From: VXOI01 sp965215675
GTDB lineage: Bacteria > Chloroflexota > Dehalococcoidia > Lucifugimonadales > UBA3495
Direction of reading: 5' to 3'
Length of the DNA stretch: 64,000 nt
NCBI GenBank assembly: GCA_965215675.1
Contig: OZ244112.1
Span: 1,116,001-1,180,000 of the forward strand
A program made the translations under genes and the position numbers. Position 1 is the first letter of the stretch. Every line of letters starts with the position of its first letter. Below are positions 52,719 to 61,251 of the stretch, in pieces. A model generated the notes under the pieces. That model was not told where the DNA came from and made no database searches. It saw only the letters and a list, made by a program, of their open reading frames with translations.

Positions 52719-54122
52719 ATGGACAATCAGGACATTCCTTTCCTGACCACGGTGGAACTTTCGGAACTCATCAGGACGCGCGAGGTCTCCCCGGTCGAGG
52801 CGACCTCCGCTTACCTTGATCGCATTGAGGCCCTGAACTTCAAGTTCAACTCGTATCTGACCGTCTGCCGCACCGAGGCCATGGCTGCCGCCGAAGAGGC
52901 AGAACAGGCCATCGCTCGCGGAGACTACCTCGGGCCGATGCACGGCATTCCCGTGGCGGTCAAGGACCAGATATGGACCAAGGGCATCCGCACGACCGTC
53001 GGCTCCCGCCTGATGGCCGATTTCATACCCGACGAAGATGCCACCGCCATTGCCAACCTGAAACGAGCCGGGGCCGTCCTGCTGGGCAAGACCAACCTCA
53101 CAGAGTTTGCCCTCGGCGGCTCCCAGCGCTATGGCCTCAACCGAAATCCGTGGAATCTCGACCGTTTCACCGGCGGTTCCAGCGGCGGCTCCGGCTCAGC
53201 CACCTCCGCCTTCCTCTGCTCCACGTCCCTCGGCGAGGACACGGGCGGCTCCATCCGTCGTCCCGCCGCCTGGTGCGGCATCGTCGGCCTGCGCCCCAGC
53301 TGGGGTAGGGTCAGCCGCTACGGCGTGGCCCCCGGCTCGTGGTCCATGGACCAAGTCGGCCCCATCTCCCGCACTGTCGAGGACGCCGCCATCACCCTCG
53401 GAGCCATCGCCGGCCACGACCCCAGGGATCCCTATTCCTGGGACACGCCCGTCCCCAACTACCGGCACGCTCTGGGCGGCGATCTCTCCGGCGTCCGCGT
53501 AGGCGCCATCCGTGAGCTGATCGAAAGCGAAATCGTGGACCCCGAGGTCAGGAACGGCATCAGGGCGGCCGCTGCGGTTCTGGAAGAACTTGGCGCAACT
53601 GTGGAGGACGTGTCACTGCCCCTAACCGTCCACGGTGGAACCTTGGCCGCCGCGTTGATCAACACCGAGGCCTCGTTCACCTACCGCGACTGGATCCGCG
53701 ACAGGCTCCAGGAATTCGGCCACTCCAACCGGGTCGGCCTGCTCACTGGCAGCATCATGCCGGCTCAGGCATATCAGAAGGTTCAGAAGCTGCGGGAAAT
53801 GGTGCGCCGCGAGGTGCTCGGCGCCCTTGAAACCTGCGACGTCCTAATTCTGCCCACGTCCAAGAGTTGCGCTCCAATCGTGGGTCAGGACTCGACAATA
53901 ACGTCCAAGGAAATGGCCCGCGACCTGCCCCCGGTGATGACGCGGCCTTTCAACCTTGCCAGCGCCCCGGCCATCTCCATCAACTGCGGCTTCAACTCAG
54001 AGGGCTTGCCCATCGGCCTGCAGATCGGTGGCCGCCCCTTCGACGAGTCAACGGTACTGAAGGTAGCCCACGCCTACGAGCAGCACACCCCCTGGCACAC
54101 CATGCGCCCGCCCCACGCCTAG
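52719..54122 (+). CDS. Amidase signature family enzyme
   Basis: Ser-cisSer-Lys amidohydrolase, 467 residues. Seen: catalytic Lys in GIPVAVKDQIWTKG near residue 80, KTNLTEFALGG, the cis-Ser in FTGGSSGGSGSATS near 153, and the nucleophile Ser in GEDTGGSIRRPAAWCGIVGLRPSWGRVSRYG near 177. It resembles GatA, but with no gatB or gatC nearby a catabolic amidase is more likely. Last gene of the LLM/hydrolase cluster; it ends 9 bp from the convergent DUF4276 gene. Confidence 0.9.
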   Translation: MDNQDIPFLTTVELSELIRTREVSPVEATSAYLDRIEALNFKFNSYLTVCRTEAMAAAEEAEQAIARGDYLGPMHGIPVAVKDQIWTKGIRTTVGSRLMADFIPDEDATAIANLKRAGAVLLGKTNLTEFALGGSQRYGLNRNPWNLDRFTGGSSGGSGSATSAFLCSTSLGEDTGGSIRRPAAWCGIVGLRPSWGRVSRYGVAPGSWSMDQVGPISRTVEDAAITLGAIAGHDPRDPYSWDTPVPNYRHALGGDLSGVRVGAIRELIESEIVDPEVRNGIRAAAAVLEELGATVEDVSLPLTVHGGTLAAALINTEASFTYRDWIRDRLQEFGHSNRVGLLTGSIMPAQAYQKVQKLREMVRREVLGALETCDVLILPTSKSCAPIVGQDSTITSKEMARDLPPVMTRPFNLASAPAISINCGFNSEGLPIGLQIGGRPFDESTVLKVAHAYEQHTPWHTMRPPHA

Positions 54123-54130
54123 ATAGCGGG

Positions 54131-54691
54131 CTATCGGGCACTACTTGCGAGCAGCCTCTCGACTCCGTTCAGGAAGACTGGGAAGCTGTGGGAGCGGTTG
54201 CCCTCCCGGGTAAGGTGGTGCGCCATTCTGCGGGCGCCGTCAGTCTTCTGAAACGTAGGTATCAGCTTTTTGAGATCCTCAGAGGGCTTTGCGCGTGATT
54301 CCGGATGACGGTAGCGTGCCCTTCTTCCGATGTTTTGGAGATTTTCGTCTTCGTAGGCGTCTGCCAACGCCCTTGGTTCGCTTAGATACCAAGCCTCAAG
54401 CTCTTGACACACTATTCTGATCAGAGTATCTGCACGTCTACCTTGATGGCATAGTTGCCTAAGTTCCTCCTTCAATACTAAGCAATTGGCATTATCGTTA
54501 TCTCTAACTACGACGAATTTGGCTCCAGGTTCCCTCCAATCTCTAAGTAGGCGAGGGATATTTTTTTCCAAATCATCTTTTCCTCCGTGAGGCACACAAT
54601 AAAAACTTAGCTCAGGGAAAATTCGAGGCAGGAGACCATCAAGCAGGTTTCGCATCGAAGGTTCCTCTAGGAGGAAAATTACTTTGCCCAA
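54131..54691 (-). CDS. DUF4276 family protein, TOPRIM-like partner of the broken ATPase
   Basis: About 186 residues. Seen: KVIFLLEEPSMRNLLDGLLPRIFPEL at the start, VPHGGKDDLEKNIPRLLRDW, FVVVRDNDNANCLVLKEELRQL near residue 80, and IRIVCQELEAWYLSEPRAL. The early Glu and the D.D-type DNDN cluster recall TOPRIM nucleases; this is inference. DUF4276 genes usually follow an AAA_21-type ATPase, as here. The TTG at 54691 puts the conserved strand at the N-terminus and overlaps the ATPase by 13 bp; an ATG at 54727 is possible. A+T-rich relative to neighbours. Confidence 0.75.
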   Translation of the reverse strand: MGKVIFLLEEPSMRNLLDGLLPRIFPELSFYCVPHGGKDDLEKNIPRLLRDWREPGAKFVVVRDNDNANCLVLKEELRQLCHQGRRADTLIRIVCQELEAWYLSEPRALADAYEDENLQNIGRRARYRHPESRAKPSEDLKKLIPTFQKTDGARRMAHHLTREGNRSHSFPVFLNGVERLLASSAR

Positions 54692-55011
54692 GAAATCCCA
54701 GATCCCTCGAACATATTGTGACTCCACATGTAGCCAGGTAGCGCGCCAGTTGCCAGATTACGCAGCAACTCGTTGTCAGAGGCCCTTTTTACCGTGCTGA
54801 ATCCCCCGCGCTTTTCCAGCCAGAAGATTTCTTCCAACTCCGCTCCGTTAAGAAAATCAGGCGAGTGAGTAGAGACAAACACCTGGCCGCCGCGCTGGGC
54901 ATATGCTCTAAATTCTTCGGCTAGTTCCTGGAGCAGTTCGGGATAGAACTGTATTTCAGGTTCTTCGACCGCCAGTAAAGGGTGAGGTTCGGGGGCATAA
55001 AGCAGCACTAG
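54679..55011 (-). pseudogene. AAA_21-type ATPase, 3' fragment (separated by two IS)
   Basis: C-terminal 110 residues of the ATPase whose first 289 codons are at 58317-59183. Joined across the shared CTAG they read in one frame (about 399 residues). This part has Walker B LLAVEEPEIQFYPELLQEL and the H-loop VFVSTHSPDFLNGAELEEIFWLE. It is left without a start codon of its own and is presumably silent unless driven from IS1182. Confidence 0.88.
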
Positions 55012-56783
55012 AAATCTGGCCGGAAAGCCCTGTACGGGAAGATGTATTCCGGCAGTGAGGCCGACGCAAGCAAGGCCAGGGTCAAGATTTGAGCGAGCCG
55101 CGCGGGGATGATCTCAAGTGCGGAGCGGATGGTTCCGGCACGGAGGGCGCTGCCGGCGCTGGAACCGCAGCCGGTGTTGGCCGGCAGACCGGCCTTGGCG
55201 GCCACCAGGGTCAGGTTGGCCACCGTGGCCGCCAGGTACAACTGGAATTTCGTCTTGGCGCGCCCGAAGTAGCGGGACTGGCGGATTCCCAGTTGGACCA
55301 GCCGCGCCAACCGGTGCTCCACCACCACCCGGCGCAGCCGGTACTCGCCAAAGGCCTCACTCTGCTGCAGGGCACGGGCCTGCTGCAACAGCGCCTCCTG
55401 CGGGTGCAGTTGCACCGTCCGTCCTGTGCCCGGTGCCGCGGCGACGCACTGGGTCCGCAGCGGGCACACCCCGCAGACTGCTCCATCGAACTGGAAGGCC
55501 TTCAGCCGGTGCGTCCGGCCTGTTGCTGTGGTGCGAGTACCCAAGGGCCGCACTCTCCGGGTAACGTTCCCCGCCGGACAGGTGCAGGTGCCCGCCTCCA
55601 GGTCGATATGGAAGTCCTCTTTCGGAAAGTGTTTCCGGTTTGGGCGGCCCGGCACCCGGGCAATCAGGGTGCGGCCCGCGTCGGCGAAGGCCTGCCTGGT
55701 ATCGCCGTCTCCGTAGGCGGCATCGCCCATGGCCTCCTCCACCGGCACACCGGTGTTGGACTCGCTCGCCTCCACCAGTTCCAGCGACCCCGAGTTGTCC
55801 GGAGCGTTGCCCGGCAGTACCTCCACGGCGGTGATCAACTGAGAGTCCGTGTCCACCACAATCGCCGCCTTGTGCCCGTCGAAGCGTCTACTGCTGCTCT
55901 TGTGCCCATGGCGCATCTCCCGGTCATGCACCGACATCATGCGGTCCCGGCTCACCCCGTCCCTGAGGCTCACTCCGCCTTCCGTTCGCTCCACGTCCTG
56001 GAGCAGCAACTGCCCCAGCAACTCCGCCGCCGCCACTATCTGCTGACGCTCAGCACCGTCCTCGGGCAACTCCCCCTGCGCCTGACGCGACAATTCCAGC
56101 AGCCGGTCCGCGTCTCTCACAATCCCGGCCAGCAGGGCCGTCCGCGCCCGCTTGTCCGACCAGTCGATGGCAGCCTCTCCCTTGATGCTGGAGGCAAGGT
56201 ACCGCCCGTATCCCTGGGCTTTGGCCCATTTCCCGGCGCTGATTCCCTCAACCTGCGACAGCGCCCGCAACAGCTTGACGATCCCGTCGGCCAACAGGTT
56301 GTAAGTGTCCCTCACCGCGCCCCGGCCCAGGATGTTGGTCGTGTCCAGCGCCACCTTCATGCTCCGCCTCTTCAGGTAGCCCGACTCCCGGGCGAGGCGC
56401 AGGCTGGACTCGAACACCTCCCGCACCCTGTCGTGCAGGATCAGCTGGGCGCGGAACACCTGCAATGTGCTCTTGGCGAAGGGCCTGTCCTCCACCTCAA
56501 TCCCCAACGCCACCTTCCAGCGGATGTCGAAGTCGGCCCGGGCCTTGGCCTCGGCGTCGCTCACCTTGTCGTGGGACTGGAGCAGGAGAGCCGTCGCCAG
56601 CAGGCTGGGCGGCACGCTGTCCCGGCCGTTGTCTGAGCAGTAGAACACGGCGAAATCTGCGTCCCGGAACAACCGGCCCCGCAGGGAAGCCAGCAGCCCG
56701 TAGAAGGTGTCCTTCCCCACGTGGTCCAGATACAACCGGTCCGCTTCCCAGAGACCCCTCTGGTCCGAACGCTCTCCCAGCAT
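55008..56783 (-). CDS. IS1182-family transposase
   Basis: DDE transposase of 591 residues. An N-terminal DUF772 domain (DTFYGLLASLRGRLFRDADFAVFYCSDNGRDSVPPSLLATALLLQ) and the catalytic region: first Asp in KVALDTTNILGRG near residue 150, second in VEEAMGDAAYGDGDTRQAF near 350, and Glu in VVVEHRLARLVQLGIRQSRYFG near 510. The zinc-like CTCPAGN and CGVCPLRTQC motifs between them are family-typical. The stop TAG is supplied by the flanking CTAG target copy, not by the element. Intact reading frame. Confidence 0.92.
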   Translation of the reverse strand: MLGERSDQRGLWEADRLYLDHVGKDTFYGLLASLRGRLFRDADFAVFYCSDNGRDSVPPSLLATALLLQSHDKVSDAEAKARADFDIRWKVALGIEVEDRPFAKSTLQVFRAQLILHDRVREVFESSLRLARESGYLKRRSMKVALDTTNILGRGAVRDTYNLLADGIVKLLRALSQVEGISAGKWAKAQGYGRYLASSIKGEAAIDWSDKRARTALLAGIVRDADRLLELSRQAQGELPEDGAERQQIVAAAELLGQLLLQDVERTEGGVSLRDGVSRDRMMSVHDREMRHGHKSSSRRFDGHKAAIVVDTDSQLITAVEVLPGNAPDNSGSLELVEASESNTGVPVEEAMGDAAYGDGDTRQAFADAGRTLIARVPGRPNRKHFPKEDFHIDLEAGTCTCPAGNVTRRVRPLGTRTTATGRTHRLKAFQFDGAVCGVCPLRTQCVAAAPGTGRTVQLHPQEALLQQARALQQSEAFGEYRLRRVVVEHRLARLVQLGIRQSRYFGRAKTKFQLYLAATVANLTLVAAKAGLPANTGCGSSAGSALRAGTIRSALEIIPARLAQILTLALLASASLPEYIFPYRAFRPDF

Positions 56784-56856
56784 TCTCAGCCCCCGCTATG
56801 CTTGTTGAACCCAAGTATAGCCGCTGGCCGGCCGAACCCACTTTCCGACCAGACTT
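55012..56856 (-). mobile_element. IS1182-family insertion sequence
   Basis: 1845 bp. Terminal inverted repeats AAATCTGGCCGGAAAG (left) and AAGTCTGGTCGGAAAG (complement of right), 14 of 16 identical. Flanked by CTAG at 55008-55011 and 56857-56860. It carries one transposase gene. Confidence 0.88.
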
Positions 56857-56860
56857 CTAG

Positions 56861-58312
56861 TACTACAACGACGGGTTGTTTGGTAGGATAGTTGTCAAGA
56901 TGATAGTGGGTGGTTTGGGTGATGGATGGGGCGAGTTTCGAGCGGGTTTACGACAACTTTCAGGACTTTCACGCCTTCTTCGCGGCCTCCTTCGGCCGCA
57001 AGCAGTGGCGGGAGCACAGCCGGAACTATCTTCAGGGGCTGCTGGTGCAGGACCAGGAGCGGCGCAACGCCGAGAATCTCTCGGAATCGGTGGGCATCTC
57101 GGCCCGGGCGATGCAGCGCTTTCTCACCGAGGCCCGGTGGTCCGATGAGACAGTCATCGGTCGGCTGCAGGAATACCTGGCCCCCAGGCTGGCTCACCCC
57201 GAGGCGGTGTGGGTGTTGGACGGCAGCGACTTTCCCAAGCAGGGACGGAAGTCGGTGGGAGTGGCCCGGCAGTACTGCGGCAGGCTGGGGAAGGTGGCCA
57301 ACTGCCAGGCGGGGATGTTCCTGGCCTACGTCAGCCCGCTGGGACAGGCATTGGTGGACAAGGGGCTGTATCTGCCCGAGAGTTGGATCTCCGACCAGGA
57401 CCGGTGTGCGGCGGCGGGTGTGCCCGAGGAGCGGCTGAGCTACCGGTCGAAGACGGAGTTGGCCTTGGAGCTGCTGGAGCGGGCCCTGGGGTTGGGCCAC
57501 CTCAAGGCCGGATGGGTTGCCGGGGACGACGCCTTCGGGATGTCGCCGTCCTTTCGGGAGTCCCTGGCGGGCCTGGGGATGCGCTACGTGCTGGACGTTC
57601 CGGGCAGCACTCCGGTCTGGCCCCTGGAGTTGGCTTGGACCAGTCCGGGGTCTCAGGGGTCCGGGCGCCCCCGCAAGCCCAGGCTCAGGGACGGGCAGCG
57701 TCGTACCATGGAGCAGCGCAGTGGCGAGTTGCCGGATAAGGCTTGGCGGGAGATAACGGTGGCCCAGGGAAGCCAGGGACCGCGGAGCTATATGTTCAGC
57801 GCCCAGCGGGTGCGGGTAACCCGGAAGGGCAAGCCGGGCCAGGAGGCATGGGCCGTCTACCGCCGAAACCTGGACGGCAGCGAGCCTCGCTACTACCTGT
57901 CCAACGCTGCCGAGGATACTCCCCTGGAGACCTTGGCCTATGTGGGCGGTTCCAGGTGGCCCATTGAAACGGAGTTCGAGACGGAAAAGGGCGACGTGGG
58001 CCTGGACGAATACGAGACCCGTAGCTGGTCCGGCTGGCATCACCACATAGCCATGTGCCTGCTGGGTGGAGCGTTCCTGCTGGGCCTGCAGCAGGACTGG
58101 GGGGAAAAAGATGCCCCGGATCACCCGTCCCCAGGTGTACCGGGTGGTGCGGGAAATGCTGCCCCGGGAACGGTTCGGACCGGAGGAGTTGCTGCTGTGG
58201 CTGGAGGATACGCAGCTACGCAACGAGCGGGCGCGCCGCTCCCACCAGAGACGCCGCTCCGCCCACCGTGAAGGCAGGATGGAGCCACCACCTTAAACGC
58301 GTCGTTGTAGTA
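56861..58312 (+). mobile_element. IS701-family insertion sequence
   Basis: 1452 bp. Inverted repeats TACTACAACGACGGGTT (left) and TACTACAACGACGCGTT (complement of right), one mismatch. Flanked by CTAG at 56857-56860 and 58313-58316, so it shares one CTAG copy with the adjoining IS1182 element. Confidence 0.88.
56922..58271 (+). CDS. IS701-family transposase, C-terminus frameshifted
   Basis: DDE transposase with first Asp in WVLDGSDFPKQG near residue 100, second in VAGDDAFGMS near 205, and Glu in ETEFETEKGDVGLDEYETRSWSGWHHH near 355. After LLGLQQDWG the frame runs into non-family Pro/Gly-rich sequence. The family-like C-terminus (KKMPRITRPQVYRVVREMLP, then ELLLWLEDTQLRNERARRSHQRRR) lies in another frame up to 58296. 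Removing one G from the G6A5 run at 58099-58109 restores it, so the copy is either damaged or uses frameshifting. The first in-frame start is a GTG at 56910; the ATG at 56922 is preferred. Confidence 0.85.
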   Translation: MDGASFERVYDNFQDFHAFFAASFGRKQWREHSRNYLQGLLVQDQERRNAENLSESVGISARAMQRFLTEARWSDETVIGRLQEYLAPRLAHPEAVWVLDGSDFPKQGRKSVGVARQYCGRLGKVANCQAGMFLAYVSPLGQALVDKGLYLPESWISDQDRCAAAGVPEERLSYRSKTELALELLERALGLGHLKAGWVAGDDAFGMSPSFRESLAGLGMRYVLDVPGSTPVWPLELAWTSPGSQGSGRPRKPRLRDGQRRTMEQRSGELPDKAWREITVAQGSQGPRSYMFSAQRVRVTRKGKPGQEAWAVYRRNLDGSEPRYYLSNAAEDTPLETLAYVGGSRWPIETEFETEKGDVGLDEYETRSWSGWHHHIAMCLLGGAFLLGLQQDWGEKDAPDHPSPGVPGGAGNAAPGTVRTGGVAAVAGGYAATQRAGAPLPPETPLRPP

Positions 58313-59183
58313 CTAGGTACATAAACATCTTCATAGTGCCGTCGGATACAAATCGACCAATGAACGGATCATTAAAGTTTTTGTCTTGGAAACTTAAAAC
58401 CAATCGACCGTCGCCGGTGGTTTTAGCTTCGACGCTGCTTATGCCCGGAATTCTTCGACTCATCACATTGAGAATCTGGTTAAAGCGGCCGGGATGATTT
58501 TCGAGGAGGTATTTTGCAACTTGAGCAACATTGCCTCCGCTGGATGAAAGACGGTCGGCATACCAGTCCTCGATGCTGGAAGCAGCGCCGACAACATGGA
58601 ATCTCGGAACGTACCAGCCTTCAATCATGCTGCAAAGTTCAGAGACAATACGGAAGTCCTTAAACTGACCCAAGCCCTTAATGGCCAAAGTGCTGGGGTC
58701 GTGCAGTTCGTGATACTCCCACTCTTCAGATTTCCATTTTTGCCCATATTCTGATTCATTGACTATTGCTTTACCAATCCCCTTCTTGAAATCTACGAAA
58801 CGCCAAGGCCAACCGTGTTGACCTTTCCGATAACTCAGCACTTCGCGGTTCACGACAACCTGACCGTTTTCAGAGGCTATTTGAACGGTATAGGAGGCCA
58901 GCCGTCCTCCGCTTTCTCGAAATTTGATGGTGAATTCAATAGGCCCTCTAGCTCCACGGCTGACCAGTTCTTGGAATCCCCCCCGTTGCGCAACGGCAGC
59001 GGCGGCGTTACGGTTCAAGGCATCTCGCAAGAATGAGAATATGTCAAATAAAGTGGACTTTCCCGAACCATTGGTGCCTACAACCACAGTCATGCGAGGC
59101 AGATCGCTCAATATCAGATGGCGGAACAGACGATAATTCCTTATCTCGATCCCTTCGATCTGTGTTGCGCTGCCCTCGGCCAA
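58313..59183 (-). pseudogene. AAA_21-type ATPase, 5' fragment (interrupted by IS)
   Basis: First 289 codons of the ATPase, with Walker A VVVGTNGSGKSTLFDIFSFL near residue 35 and the signature-like FVSDGTMKMFMY just before the break. The TTG start has GGAGG 7 nt upstream. Read-through beyond the insertion adds about seven foreign residues ending in QRRV. The missing Walker B half is at 54679. In related pairs the ATPase controls a DUF4276 or TOPRIM effector. A+T-rich, suggesting horizontal origin. Confidence 0.88.
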
Positions 59184-59226
59184 GGGTTCACCTCCTCTTG
59201 TTGGCGACCATTTTGACTATCTCCCC

Positions 59227-60303
59227 CTAAAACGAGCAATCCACGCCCAGCTCGGCGCAGATGTCGCGGATCGACTGGGAGACATCGGGGTGCAGCGGAA
59301 TGCCCTCGTCCCGCCGGATGGCCTCCATCTCCGCCTCAGGCTGTCCGGCTACCAGCACGCGGTCGTGTCCCGGCGCCGGCTTGGTGGCGTTCATCATCCG
59401 CACCCACTCGTCCATCTCCTGCTTGAAATGGCCCGCGTCGGTGAACGCGTCCACGCTGTAGGCGGCCACGTAATGCCCGAAGTTGGGGCGGCCCGGCACC
59501 GCGCCGTAACCAAAGCCAGTCAGTACGCCGGCGAGGATGTCCACCACGCACGAAAGCCCGTAGCCCTTGTGAGAACCACCCTCGCGGCTTCCTCCCACGG
59601 GCAGCAGCCAGTAGTTGTCCGGGGCCGGCTTCTCCTCCATGATCGGCGTGCCGTCCTGCTCTGCCAGCCAGCCAGCCGGTATGTCGGCGCCCAGCCGTTG
59701 CGCGATGCGTATCTTGTTGACGGCCACGGAGCTGGTCGCCGCGTCAAACACGAACGCAGCCTCATCTCCTGTCGGCACGGCGATCGCGATGGGGTTGGTG
59801 CCCAGCCGTGGCTCGGCACCGAATGTGGGCAGTACCGACGGCGGGCAGCTCGTCATGCAGACGCCGATCATGTCGTGCTCAAGGGCCAGCATCGAGTGGT
59901 AAGACGCCATCCCCAGGTGCCGCGCGTTGCCGATCGCGACCATCCCTACGCCCACGTTGCGGGCCTTCTCGATGGCGATCCCCATGGCTTTGGGCGTGAT
60001 AATCGTCCCCAGCCCTCGGTCCGAGTCGACCGTCGCGGTGGACGGTGTCTCCCGTATCACCTTCCAGTCCGGACGCGGGTTGATTGACCCGTCCTGGTAG
60101 CCGTTCACGTAGCTGCGCAGCATGTTGGACACGCCGTGGGAGTCCACCCCGCGCAGGTCCGCCAGCACCAGCACGTCTGCGCCCAGCTCCGCGTCGTCTG
60201 CAGGCACTCCCAGGTGCCGGAAAATCCCCGCCACAGTGGATTTCAGGTCCTCGCCTTGGACAAATTCCGCCTCGTCGTGTCCTACCTTGAACTGCTCCAG
60301 CAC
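59227..60303 (-). CDS. Malate/L-lactate dehydrogenase family oxidoreductase (Ldh_2)
   Basis: NAD(P)-dependent oxidoreductase of the YlbC/ComC/YiaK fold, unrelated to classical lactate dehydrogenase, 358 residues. Seen: LADLRGVDSHGVSNMLRSYVNGY near residue 50 (the catalytic SHG), GVGMVAIGNARHLGMASYHSMLA near 115, TSCPPSVLPTFGAEPRLGTNPIAIAVP near 155, and GGSREGGSHKGYGLSCVVDILAG near 235. The substrate (malate, sulfolactate, ureidoglycolate and so on) cannot be told. It is 44 bp upstream of the ATPase fragment on the same strand. Confidence 0.9.
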   Translation of the reverse strand: MLEQFKVGHDEAEFVQGEDLKSTVAGIFRHLGVPADDAELGADVLVLADLRGVDSHGVSNMLRSYVNGYQDGSINPRPDWKVIRETPSTATVDSDRGLGTIITPKAMGIAIEKARNVGVGMVAIGNARHLGMASYHSMLALEHDMIGVCMTSCPPSVLPTFGAEPRLGTNPIAIAVPTGDEAAFVFDAATSSVAVNKIRIAQRLGADIPAGWLAEQDGTPIMEEKPAPDNYWLLPVGGSREGGSHKGYGLSCVVDILAGVLTGFGYGAVPGRPNFGHYVAAYSVDAFTDAGHFKQEMDEWVRMMNATKPAPGHDRVLVAGQPEAEMEAIRRDEGIPLHPDVSQSIRDICAELGVDCSF

Positions 60304-60467
60304 GGCTGATCACCCCGTTTTTCAATTCTCGTCGAAGTATACAGGATTGCCTGCGGCGCATTGTGGTCAATGCCGGATATTCAGTCCGGCCACTCCTTTC
60401 CGGTCCAAAGGTAGAAGCCGAAGATGGTAAAAAGCTGGGAGGACCGGTACATCGTTCCTGATTTTGC

Positions 60468-60554
60468 TGACAGAAGCCCCTTGCCAAGCCTCATGACACC
60501 TCTTTACCATCGAATATAGCGGACTCGATGATCCGCAAGTCCAACCTCGCGTCC
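60468..60554 (+). repeat. 87-bp dispersed repeat, copy C
   Basis: TGACAGAAGCCCCTTGCCAA then GCCTCATGACAC, nearly identical to copies A and B over the first 33 bp; shares the ATGATC and GCG-TCC blocks later. Confidence 0.7.
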
Positions 60555-60670
60555 GACGCACTTGATGGTCAATTTGCCAAACACATGAGACGTTCACCTG
60601 CAGCCAACGTCACCCCGTTACGGGACTCCCCGACCCGATCAGGGAGCAGATCGAGGACGAAACTGCGGAA

Positions 60671-60695
60671 TGTCAGGAAATGTCAGGAAATGTCA
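60671..60695 (+). repeat. 10-bp tandem repeat TGTCAGGAAA
   Basis: Two perfect copies (60671, 60681) and a partial TGTCA (60691). Same 10-bp period as the arrays in spacer A. Confidence 0.6.
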
Positions 60696-61090
60696 TTGAT
60701 TTCCATACCCCTGACACGACACTGCACCGATTTGTGGACCTATCCATCCTGCCTGCGCGTTACGCAGGGACGCCAATCAGTCGGGCCGGTTCGGCGCCTC
60801 GATAGGGGCCGGTAGGTGCAGCCTTTGTGGCTGCCCTGATCGCCTTGCAATTCCACCTGAAACGGAGCGGTACCCGATGACTCTTGGCCCTTGCCAGCGT
60901 CCATGGCTGCCCCATAGCATGGCAAGTACATGGTGAGCACGATGTGTGCTGTAATAGTCGCCGAGGGCTGTCTGTGCCTCCACCAATCGGTATGGCACAC
61001 TACCCGTATTCCGCTGCAGGTGTTGTCCTGAATGCTGCCTGACGCCTCTCAGCGCGCCAGCGGCCAGCGAACGTTCAACCCATCTAAAAC

Positions 61091-61113
61091 GATCGGAAAT
61101 GATCGGAAATGAG
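61091..61113 (+). repeat. 10-bp tandem repeat GATCGGAAAT
   Basis: Two perfect copies (61091, 61101) then GAG. The GGAAAT end is shared with the 60671 array. Confidence 0.6.
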
Positions 61114-61251
61114 TGGATTATTTGGTTTTTCCTCCCGGACGGACCGGGTGGATGGCAGACAATCCAGGCCCCGTCCCGGGTCCGCTGCGGCCAATCGCGG
61201 CAGTCAGGACGGTTGTGATTTCATGGCGGATAGTCCTGAGGAGTATTATCA

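Larger units (their letters stand above)
60304..61251. other. Non-coding spacer C (0.95 kb) between divergent Ldh and M42 genes
   Basis: No credible gene. It holds copy C of the 87-bp repeat and two 10-bp tandem arrays (60671 and 61091). A frame with protein-like text around 60617-60800 has no start codon. Confidence 0.6.

Noticed and set aside
52719..54122. gatA (Glu-tRNA amidotransferase subunit A)
   Set aside because: No gatB or gatC nearby and catabolic neighbours; kept as a generic amidase.
55089..56636. 515-residue plus-strand open frame opposite the IS1182 transposase
   Set aside because: Antisense of a transposase with all catalytic motifs.
56895..58223. 442-residue minus-strand open frame opposite the IS701 transposase
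   Set aside because: Antisense frame with Pro/Gly/Leu bias and no motifs.
60602..60800. Protein-like frame in spacer C (reads LPDPIREQIEDETAECQEM)
   Set aside because: No ATG, GTG or TTG start before the text and a stop at 60563; could be a gene remnant but cannot be supported.
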